From Bryobacterales bacterium (GTDB lineage Bacteria; Acidobacteriota; Terriglobia; Bryobacterales; Bryobacteraceae): a DNA stretch of 6,022 bases. A model generated the notes under the pieces. It was not told the DNA's origin and did no database searches. It worked only from the letters and a program-made list of their open reading frames with translations. Numbering within the stretch: the stretch's first letter is position 1; each line of letters starts with the position of its first letter. The DNA is taken from positions 7,932-13,953 of the forward strand of contig PKYZ01000441.1 in NCBI GenBank assembly GCA_003132865.1. The letters are read 5' to 3'. Shown one piece after another: positions 1 to 5,868 of this stretch. The position numbers were made by a program, and so were the translations under genes.

Positions 1-18
1 CGGGTTCTCCAGAACCCG
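1..18. other. Perfect hairpin at left edge
   Basis: CGGGTTC (1-7) pairs perfectly with GAACCCG (12-18) around a TCCA loop. No T-run follows on the + strand, so it is not a classical intrinsic terminator in that direction. It could be the 3' end structure of a gene lying to the left, a fragment of a dispersed repeat, or part of the leader of a leftward transcript. The element may continue beyond the window. Only the base pairing is certain. Confidence 0.5.
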
Positions 19-26
19 CTCTCCGG

Positions 27-39
27 CGAGCGAAGCTCG
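27..39. other. Second small hairpin
   Basis: CGAGC (27-31) and GCTCG (35-39) form a 5-bp stem with a GAA loop; a G-T pair (26/40) can extend it. It sits 8 bases after the first hairpin, so the two could stack as a tandem stem-loop. No T-run follows. Function is unknown. Confidence 0.4.
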
Positions 40-55
40 TGTACTGCCTGGGATA

Positions 56-85
56 AGCATAAACAGATGTCGGCTTATTCGTCAA
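56..85 (-). promoter_or_regulatory. Candidate leftward sigma70-type promoter
   Basis: Read on the minus strand, TTGACG (rc of 80-85) is followed after 18 bases by TATGCT (rc of 56-61). That gives a good -35 and a fair -10, in an AT-richer patch than the flanking genes. A transcript starting near base 49 and running left would carry both hairpins (27-39, 1-18) in its leader. This would imply a divergent gene outside the window. It is a pattern match only. Confidence 0.25.
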
Positions 86-138
86 CAGGCAATCTTTAAT
101 AGTTTACAATCTTAATACCTTTGTAACGTAAATGGCCC

Positions 139-167
139 TTGACCGACCCGCGCGATCGTGTTATCTT
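139..167 (+). promoter_or_regulatory. Candidate promoter of the sulfatase operon
   Basis: TTGACC (139-144) and TATCTT (162-167) are separated by 17 bases: five of six matches to the -35 and four of six to the -10 consensus. Transcription would begin near 173-175, right at the AGGAGG ribosome site, giving a very short leader. The hexamers overlap the alternative GTG at 158, which would then lie upstream of the mRNA start, consistent with the start chosen at 185. The AT-rich stretch around 90-130 could hold an alternative upstream promoter. Confidence 0.35.
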
Positions 168-173
168 CTGCGC

Positions 174-179
174 AGGAGG
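174..179 (+). promoter_or_regulatory. Perfect Shine-Dalgarno deciding the sulfatase start
   Basis: AGGAGG is followed by five adenines-rich bases (180-184) and GTG at 185, near-ideal spacing. The upstream in-frame GTG at 158 has no comparable site before it. This decides the start in favour of 185. Confidence 0.8.
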
Positions 180-184
180 AAAAA

Positions 185-2638
185 GTGGAAGACGATTCGA
201 GACAAATACCCTCCGGCCCGGAACGGCAGGCGGTTTCGCCTGCCGGCGAGCGAACTCCGCTTGGCCTGGACCGGCGCAAGTTTCTCGGTGCGCTCGGAGG
301 GGCGACGGCCGCCGCCGCGTTCCTGGGATCGGAAGGCGCTAGGGTCTCCGGCCAGAGCCCCAACCCGCCGCCGCCGGTCCTTTACGAAGATTCCTTCGGC
401 AACATTCTGCCCTGCTCGTCCGACACAGTAGCAGCGGGGATTTATCCGCCGCCGATACCCGGCCAAGGCGCCAACCCGCAGGATCTGCGGCGCCACGGGC
501 GTCCCCACCAGCACGCGCCACGGCAGCCCCACCCGGACGACAGCCCCGCTCCCGACTCCGGTTGCAGCGGCGACCCCTGTCCCGCGGGGACCACCTGCGT
601 CACGGCCCCTAACCCCATGAATATTCTCCTGATCATGGTGGATCAGATGCGCGCGCCCCGCTGGGTTCCCTCCAGCCAGTCTCTCGCCACTCTCCTCCCG
701 AACATCACCAAGCTCCAGAACATGTCGTTCGTGTTTTCGAACTACTTCGTTGCGGCAACGGCCTGTTCGCCCTCTCGCGCCACGCTTCTGACCGGGTTGT
801 ATTCACAGCAGACGTGCATGTTCGTCACCCAGGAAGCGGGCTCCCCGTATCCGCCCTCCCTACAGCCCTGGGTGCAGAATGCTGAGGAGTGGCAGGGGTT
901 CCCGACAATCGGCGACGTGCTCTCGCAACCGCTGCTAGGGTACCAGACGGCCTGGATCGGGAAATGGCACCTGTCGGCGAACCCGCTGGAGAACTCGCAG
1001 GCGCCGTGCAACCCTGGGGGAAATGGGCCTAGCGACTACGGCTTCAACAGCCAGTACAACATACCCACCCCACCCACGGGGTCGCCAAGCTACCCGAACA
1101 TCTACCCGTCGCCGAACGGGATGCCGAATGAAGGCAGTTTTGGCGACTTCCTTGGCACGACCGCGGTACCCTCTACCGGGGACGTCCCCTCCGGCGGAAC
1201 AAACTATCCAGCGCTAACGGCCCCGACCGCCTACGATCAGCTCAACGACGCCGCCATTTATCAAGCCTTCAACGAGTGGCTCACCAGTCTCACGCCAACG
1301 GGCCCCAACTGGTTCACCGCGGTCAGCTTCGTCAATCCTCATGATATCTCTGGGTTTCCATATACTTTCTGGCCCACGCTGCCGGATCAGAGCCTCTTCA
1401 AACCCGCCACCACCCCCGGCCACGCGGGATACCAACCCCCGCCAGTCGCCTCGGCGCCCACGATATGTCCCAGCGTCAAGGGCACCGGCGAGAGCACTAC
1501 GATCCCGCCGATCCCGGCATCCCCCAACACTCCCATCTACTCCGCGAGCGCACCGCCCAGCTTGTATTACGGCGCCAGTTGGAATTACAACGATTCCCCG
1601 ACGGCTTACGGTGCCCCCAACGGCAAGCCGGACCTTCAAAGCTATTACCAGAACTCTAACGCCAAAGTCGTAGGCGGGGTGAAGGACGTGGAAGGATGGT
1701 ACGCCTTCCTGAACTATTACTTCTGGATGCAGCAGTGCGTCGATAGCCAGATCGGCCTGGTGCTTGACGCACTTCAGGGGAACCCGACATTTTGGGCGAA
1801 CACCGTCATCATCCTCCTCTCAGACCATGGCGACTACGGCGGATCTCACTGGCTGAAGGGGAAGACTGGGGCGCTATACGACGAAGTCATCAACGTGCCA
1901 CTGTATATCAGTATGCCCACGTTTAGCAAGACCGGCAATCCGAGGCAGAGCCAGGCCGTTCCCCGGTCGTTCGTCTGCTCCAGCGTGGATATTCTGCCGC
2001 TGGTTTATAGCCTGGCGCTGGGAAACGAGAGCTGGCGTTGCAACAGCAACGACATCATCAATTACCTAAACGGGCGGGAGTCGATCAGGGACGCGATCTA
2101 TGCGGGTACTGCGACCCAGCAGCGGCGGCTATCGAGCTTCACGAATGCCTACCCTCTAGGCACCGCGAACTGGCAGCAGTATCAGCCATTCGTACTGGTA
2201 ACGACTGACGAGTACTACTATGTCACTTCTCTGCCCAGCCATGCCGTGGCCTTCCGCACGGTGGACCCGACTATCAAGAATTGCAACACCAACCCCTGCG
2301 AGAACACCGGTCCTTTCGGAGGCGGAAAGCTCGGCGTCTATAGCTACTGGCAAACGAACTCAACGAAGCCGGATACAACCCAGCCCCAGCAGTTCGAATT
2401 CTATAACTACGAGCCCACCGCTCCGGGCGACGACCCGCTTAGTGTAAATCTGGGAGAGACCCTAAACCAGTATTTCCAATCCAACGACACGGGCGGCGCG
2501 GGGACTTTGTACCTAAACAACTTCAACCTCCCAGCGGTGCAGAACGAATTCAACCTCGTCCCGACAGTGTTGTCCGCCGCATACACCAATGCGCTGAACC
2601 TCTGGAAGCAATTCGCCGGCGGCAACGGTTGCCCCTAG
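185..2638 (+). CDS. Tat-exported Cys-type sulfatase (sulfatase-like hydrolase)
   Basis: This 817-residue protein belongs to the alkaline phosphatase-like sulfatase family, which hydrolyses sulfate esters with a formylglycine made from a cysteine. The N-terminus has a long n-region, then twin arginines (30-31) in DRRKFLG and an Ala/Gly-rich hydrophobic stretch to about 49, so it is probably exported folded by Tat. Residues about 57-144 are a Pro-rich linker with a Cys cluster. The catalytic domain starts at NILLIMVDQ (146-154, metal ligand Asp153), then CSPSR (194-198, Cys194 the residue to be oxidised), GKWHL (259-263), NPHD (384-387), SDHGD (546-550; Asp547/His548) and Lys560. The C-terminus holds a degenerate sulfatase ending (EFYNYE...DDPLSVNLGE). 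All key residues are intact. It is much longer than the usual 450-550 residues, mainly from the linker and Pro/Tyr/Asn-rich insertions. The substrate cannot be told; FGly phosphonate monoester hydrolases share these motifs. No maturase (FGE/anSME) is in the window. First gene of a likely operon. Confidence 0.93.
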   Translation: MEDDSRQIPSGPERQAVSPAGERTPLGLDRRKFLGALGGATAAAAFLGSEGARVSGQSPNPPPPVLYEDSFGNILPCSSDTVAAGIYPPPIPGQGANPQDLRRHGRPHQHAPRQPHPDDSPAPDSGCSGDPCPAGTTCVTAPNPMNILLIMVDQMRAPRWVPSSQSLATLLPNITKLQNMSFVFSNYFVAATACSPSRATLLTGLYSQQTCMFVTQEAGSPYPPSLQPWVQNAEEWQGFPTIGDVLSQPLLGYQTAWIGKWHLSANPLENSQAPCNPGGNGPSDYGFNSQYNIPTPPTGSPSYPNIYPSPNGMPNEGSFGDFLGTTAVPSTGDVPSGGTNYPALTAPTAYDQLNDAAIYQAFNEWLTSLTPTGPNWFTAVSFVNPHDISGFPYTFWPTLPDQSLFKPATTPGHAGYQPPPVASAPTICPSVKGTGESTTIPPIPASPNTPIYSASAPPSLYYGASWNYNDSPTAYGAPNGKPDLQSYYQNSNAKVVGGVKDVEGWYAFLNYYFWMQQCVDSQIGLVLDALQGNPTFWANTVIILLSDHGDYGGSHWLKGKTGALYDEVINVPLYISMPTFSKTGNPRQSQAVPRSFVCSSVDILPLVYSLALGNESWRCNSNDIINYLNGRESIRDAIYAGTATQQRRLSSFTNAYPLGTANWQQYQPFVLVTTDEYYYVTSLPSHAVAFRTVDPTIKNCNTNPCENTGPFGGGKLGVYSYWQTNSTKPDTTQPQQFEFYNYEPTAPGDDPLSVNLGETLNQYFQSNDTGGAGTLYLNNFNLPAVQNEFNLVPTVLSAAYTNALNLWKQFAGGNGCP

Positions 2639-2659
2639 CAGCCACGCAGGCGCGCCCGT

Positions 2660-2665
2660 AAGGAG
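2660..2665 (+). promoter_or_regulatory. Shine-Dalgarno of the FG-GAP repeat gene
   Basis: AAGGAG lies 8 bases before ATG 2674, within the 35-base gap after the sulfatase stop. It fixes the start. No terminator or convincing promoter is seen in the gap, which supports co-transcription with the sulfatase. Confidence 0.75.
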
Positions 2666-2673
2666 ACGCATCC

Positions 2674-4857
2674 ATGAAACGATCCACAGTTCTCGCTGCT
2701 ATGGCCATTGCGTGCGCCGCGTCGTCCCTAGCGGCGATCTCCGCGCCCAACTTTTTCACGCGCCGGGACTATCCCGGCGGAAGCAATTTCGTCGCAGTGG
2801 CGGACACCAACGGCGATCAAATTCCGGATGTGGTGGCCGCGGGCACTTCGGTGGCCGTCTGGCTAGGCAACGGCAACGGCACGTTCCGCAAGGGCCCCAC
2901 GTCCCACATCGGCTTCGGCTCCGGCCTATTTGACGTGGCTATGGCCGACTTGAACGGTGACGGCAAGGTCGACTTGATCGTCGTCGGAGGTCCGGTCCAA
3001 GGCAAGGCGCCGTACGGGATTGGTATATGCTTCGGGAATGGCGACGGCACCTTCCAGCCCGCAGTCCTCTACCCAACGGGAACGGACACTTCGGTAACCT
3101 ACCTTGTCCTGGGGGACTTCAACGGCGACGGCATCACCGACGTTGCTACTGTCGGCCAGAGCGGCATCTGGCTGTTCACCGGCAAAGGCGGCGGCGTGTT
3201 CAACCCCGGCGTGCTGACTCCCCTGACCGGGCTGGATGCCGAGTTGGTGGCCGCCGATTTCAATGGCGATGGCAAGCTCGACCTGGCGATCACCACCACC
3301 ACCGGCTTCGTCGTCGTCCTGGGCAACGGCGATGGGACCTTCCAGGCGCCCACTGCCTTCAGCGCTGCGCCTTTTTTCGGACGCTGGATCACGGCCGGCG
3401 ATCTGAACGGGGACGGCCATCCCGATATCGTTCTATCTCCCTGTCTGCTTGGCGGCAATTCGCCCAATTATCTCTACGTGTACCTGGGCAATGGCAGCGG
3501 CGGCTTCTCCGCGCCCTCCGAGGTTTACATGCCCGGGCTGGGACAGATTACCATCGGCGATGTGAACGGAGACCACATCCCGGACCTGGTGAGCGGCAAT
3601 GGCTACATCGCCCTCGGCAACGGCAATGGCACGTTCAAGCCGCCGATCTATTATCCGCTACCCACCGGCATCACTGTCACCAACGCGGCGCTCGCGGATC
3701 TGCGGCATAACGGCCTCACCGACATCGTCTTTCAGGATGGAAACTTGATGGTCTCCGTGCTGCTGAGCGAGGGCAAGGGCAAGTTCGAGGACGGCGAATG
3801 GACCCCCGTCACGGGCGGCGCGGGCTGCGGCGCGGCCGCGGACTACAATGGCGATGGGAAGCCGGATTTGGTCGTGAACACTGCGCAGGGCGTCTCCATC
3901 CTGCTGGGCACCGGGAAGTCCGCCCCTCCTTTCAAGACCGGGACAACCATCGCCTTGCCCAACGCCGCCTGCCTGGTAACCGGCGACTTGAATGGAGACG
4001 GCATCCCGGACCTGCTGGTGCCCGCCCAGAATGCGCCTCCAGCCGCCGCCAGCACGATGTACGCTTACCTGGGCAATGGCGACGGCACGTTTACACAGAA
4101 GAGCGCCACGGCGCTTTCCACCCCCGGCTTCATCGTGCTGGCGGACTTCAACGGGGATGGAAAATTGGACTTTGCCACCTCCGGGAACCTGCTGGCGCTG
4201 GGCAACGGGGACGGCACCTTTCAGACGCCGGCACCCTTCGTGCCGCACGTTCTGCCGGCCACGCAGCAAGACGGATTCGACGAGATTGCGGTGGGCGATC
4301 TGAATGGCGATGGGTGGCCGGATTTGGTGCTTACTGACTACTGGCACAGCTATATATATGTGCTGCTGAATAACCGGCATGGCGGATTCACCGAAAGCGT
4401 GTTCCAACTGCTTATCGGGGGCCTCTTGCAGGGACCGACTCAAATCGCGCTGGTCGATGTGAACGGGGATGGAAAGCTGGACATGGTGGTGCGGCTGGGC
4501 TTAATCGGGGGTGTAGCCATCTACCTAGGCAACGGGCAGGGAGGGTTCACGTATGAATTGGATCTCATAGCCAGCAACAACACGCCCACTGCCGGCATCC
4601 TGGCGGTATCCGATGTGAACGGGGATGGCATTCCGGACATTCTTTTGTCCGAGGGCAACAGCTTGACGATCTTTCTGGGCGAAGGGCACGGCGGGTTCGC
4701 TACTCCGACCTATTATTTCGGCGAGGGACCGAATCCGGGCGATGTGCTGGTGATGAACCTGCACGGGCAGGCGGCTTCCGCGGGCCTGCCGGACATCGTG
4801 GTTCCGGACGGGTCGGGCGGAGTCATGACGCTGATTAACCAGACGAAGAAGAAATAG
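2674..4857 (+). CDS. Secreted FG-GAP/VCBS repeat beta-propeller protein
   Basis: This 727-residue protein starts with an export signal (MKR, then hydrophobic to about residue 21). Cleavage near A20 is likely. Cys14 after AIA weakly fits a lipobox, so a lipoprotein is possible. The rest is built of about 50-residue repeats of the integrin-like FG-GAP/VCBS type: a calcium loop DxNGDGxxD, a 'DLVV' strand, then LGNGxGTF. Loops begin at residues 44, 92, 148, 195, 243, 296, 342, 390, 438, 491, 542, 595, 647 and 695. Twelve keep the acidic ligands; numbers 7 (DLRHNGLTD) and 14 (NLHGQAASAG) do not. The sequence ends soon after repeat 14 with Lys-rich KKK, and no catalytic or anchor domain follows. 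FG-GAP propellers bind calcium and usually mediate protein or glycan contacts; such proteins are abundant in Acidobacteriota. Its place between a sulfatase and an isomerase suggests an extracellular binding partner for the sulfatase, which is inference. Confidence 0.93.
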   Translation: MKRSTVLAAMAIACAASSLAAISAPNFFTRRDYPGGSNFVAVADTNGDQIPDVVAAGTSVAVWLGNGNGTFRKGPTSHIGFGSGLFDVAMADLNGDGKVDLIVVGGPVQGKAPYGIGICFGNGDGTFQPAVLYPTGTDTSVTYLVLGDFNGDGITDVATVGQSGIWLFTGKGGGVFNPGVLTPLTGLDAELVAADFNGDGKLDLAITTTTGFVVVLGNGDGTFQAPTAFSAAPFFGRWITAGDLNGDGHPDIVLSPCLLGGNSPNYLYVYLGNGSGGFSAPSEVYMPGLGQITIGDVNGDHIPDLVSGNGYIALGNGNGTFKPPIYYPLPTGITVTNAALADLRHNGLTDIVFQDGNLMVSVLLSEGKGKFEDGEWTPVTGGAGCGAAADYNGDGKPDLVVNTAQGVSILLGTGKSAPPFKTGTTIALPNAACLVTGDLNGDGIPDLLVPAQNAPPAAASTMYAYLGNGDGTFTQKSATALSTPGFIVLADFNGDGKLDFATSGNLLALGNGDGTFQTPAPFVPHVLPATQQDGFDEIAVGDLNGDGWPDLVLTDYWHSYIYVLLNNRHGGFTESVFQLLIGGLLQGPTQIALVDVNGDGKLDMVVRLGLIGGVAIYLGNGQGGFTYELDLIASNNTPTAGILAVSDVNGDGIPDILLSEGNSLTIFLGEGHGGFATPTYYFGEGPNPGDVLVMNLHGQAASAGLPDIVVPDGSGGVMTLINQTKKK
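2803..4794 (+). repeat. Fourteen tandem FG-GAP calcium-loop repeats (protein level)
   Basis: This spans the first calcium-loop Asp codon (residue 44) to the last (residue 707). Loop starts are 46-56 residues apart (48, 56, 47, 48, 53, 46, 48, 48, 53, 51, 53, 52, 48). The repeats are recognisable in DNA as recurring near-copies of 'aacggcgacggcacctt' and 'aatggcgatgg', but synonymous differences show they are old rather than recent duplications. The LGNGxGTF partner motif is clear after repeats 1, 2, 4, 5, 6, 9, 10 and 12, and degenerate after 3, 7, 8, 11 and 13. Confidence 0.9.
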
Positions 4858-4861
4858 CTCC

Positions 4862-5716
4862 ATGCCGTACGTGGTTAATGGGCAACCGATTACAGAGGAC
4901 CAGGTCCGCGAGGAGGAGCGGCGCATAGGCCGCGATCCGCGATGGATGACCATTCCCGACGAGGGCACCAGGGCCGCGCGCCTGCGGGCCGCGGCGGAGC
5001 GCTCGGCGATCGCGAGAACGCTGGTGGAGCAAGCCGCGGCCAGCGATCCGCGGCCGGTCGACCCCAACCTGATCGAGCAGGAGGTTCGGCGCGCGAAGAC
5101 GGCGGGGAACTGCCGCGGCGCGTTCGACGACAGCGCTGTGCGCCGGTGGGCAGAGCGGCAGTTCCGCCTGCAACGCACTACCGCCGCAATGGTCGCCGGG
5201 GCGGCCAGACCAACGCCAGAGGAGGTGCAAGCATTTTACGAAGCCAACCGCAAGAATTTCCGTAACCCGGAGTTGTTTCAGGCCGCGCACATCGTGAAGC
5301 ACATCAACGGCGAACAGAGCGAGGAGCAGGCGCGCGCCGGGATCGAGGCGGCCCTGGCGGAATTGGAACGCGGCCAGCCATTCGCCGAAGTCGCCGAACG
5401 CCACTCCGACTGCAAAGGTAACGGAGGCGACCTCGGACAATTCCCCGCCGGCCATATGCTCCAAGAGTTCGAAGACGCCATCCGGGCACTCGAACCGGGC
5501 CAGCGTACCGGTATTTTCACTACGCCCTTAGGCTTCCACATCGCCGAACTCCGCGCCCGGACCGACGTTGGCCCAGTTCCCTTTGAAGAGGTGCGCGCCG
5601 ACATCGAGCGCGTCCTAGCATTGCAGAACCAGCACCAGTTCTATCTGGGTGCAGTCGCGGAGTTGCGCTCGCGCGCCGATATCCGTTGGGAGGCCGCGGC
5701 ACCCGCCGTAGTGTGA
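4862..5716 (+). CDS. Parvulin-type peptidyl-prolyl cis-trans isomerase (PpiC/Pin1-like), cytoplasmic
   Basis: This 284-residue protein should catalyse cis-trans isomerisation of X-Pro bonds. Residues 1-130 are a helical, charged region starting VVNGQPITEDQV, like the opening of SurA/PrsA/NifM-type chaperones. Residues about 138-232 are the rotamase domain: AAHIV (141-145, His143), HSDCKGNGGDLGQF (181-194, Cys184), GHM (197-199), FEDA (203-206) and GFHI (224-227, His226). These match Pin1 His59, Cys113, Met130, Phe134 and His157, so it should be active. A helical tail follows (240-272). There is no signal peptide, and a stop (TGA 4832-4834) in the same frame rules out an upstream extension. 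It starts 4 bases after the propeller gene's stop, with only a weak purine-rich ribosome site (GAAGAAGAAA), so its translation is probably coupled. NifM-like or general chaperone roles are possible; the client is unknown. Confidence 0.92.
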   Translation: MPYVVNGQPITEDQVREEERRIGRDPRWMTIPDEGTRAARLRAAAERSAIARTLVEQAAASDPRPVDPNLIEQEVRRAKTAGNCRGAFDDSAVRRWAERQFRLQRTTAAMVAGAARPTPEEVQAFYEANRKNFRNPELFQAAHIVKHINGEQSEEQARAGIEAALAELERGQPFAEVAERHSDCKGNGGDLGQFPAGHMLQEFEDAIRALEPGQRTGIFTTPLGFHIAELRARTDVGPVPFEEVRADIERVLALQNQHQFYLGAVAELRSRADIRWEAAAPAVV

Positions 5717-5740
5717 CATGCCGCCCAATCCGCGGGCATG
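5717..5740 (+). terminator. Hairpin directly after the isomerase stop (weak terminator candidate)
   Basis: CATGCC (5717-5722) pairs with GGCATG (5735-5740); two further GC pairs are possible if one G is bulged. It begins at the first base after the TGA. No T-run follows, so it would be an atypical terminator or an mRNA 3'-end stabiliser for the three-gene operon. Confidence 0.3.
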
Positions 5741-5817
5741 CGCAGCAATCGGCGCGACCCGAGACCGGAAGGGAGCGGTAGCGGTCAGTCACAATCCTGA
5801 AAACGGTTTAAGCATCC

Positions 5818-5831
5818 GCGCGGCGCCGCGC
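5818..5831. promoter_or_regulatory. Perfect 14-bp GC palindrome beside the greA promoter
   Basis: GCGCGGCGCCGCGC reads identically on both strands and ends four bases before the -35 hexamer. It could be a dimeric regulator's operator or a hairpin at the end of upstream transcription. In GC-rich DNA a palindrome this long is less surprising than usual, so function is unproven. Confidence 0.3.
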
Positions 5832-5834
5832 CGG

Positions 5835-5862
5835 TTGCCCCGCCCGGCGATTGGCCTATAAT
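5835..5862 (+). promoter_or_regulatory. Sigma70-type promoter of the greA-like gene
   Basis: TTGCCC (5835-5840) and a perfect TATAAT (5857-5862) are 16 bases apart. The next gene's GTG begins only 6 bases after the -10, so the expected transcription start (about 5868-5870) coincides with the start codon. This predicts a leaderless mRNA. No Shine-Dalgarno is seen before the GTG, which agrees. Confidence 0.6.
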
Positions 5863-5868
5863 TGTCCT

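Noticed and set aside
1..18. T-arm or 3' end of a tRNA
   Set aside because: The stem is 7 bp with a 4-base loop and lacks the GTTCRA loop pattern and a CCA-end context.
1..99. C-terminal end of an upstream + strand gene (frame open from base 1 to TAA 97-99)
   Set aside because: The translation shows no recognisable family signature, and base composition turns AT-rich as in intergenic DNA. The other two forward frames also stop soon without a convincing product.
158..184. Upstream GTG start for the sulfatase (nine more residues)
   Set aside because: It has no ribosome site in front and overlaps the candidate -35/-10 region. GTG 185 has an ideal AGGAGG.
470..616. Possible pair of compensating frameshifts in the sulfatase linker, since the Pro/His/Arg-rich text looks unnatural
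   Set aside because: Third codon positions in the annotated frame remain strongly G/C throughout, and the frame runs unbroken from the Tat signal into the catalytic core. The other frames give no better protein.
2639..2673. Terminator or separate promoter between sulfatase and repeat gene
   Set aside because: Only a GGCGCGCC palindrome (2649-2656) is present, with no T-run, and no -10/-35 pair is convincing.
3658..4443. Long minus-strand open frame (261 codons) opposite the repeat gene, with others like it nearby
   Set aside because: It is a mirror of the periodic NGDG repeats in GC-rich DNA. It has no ribosome site and no recognisable domain, while the + strand frame has clear repeat and export-signal features.
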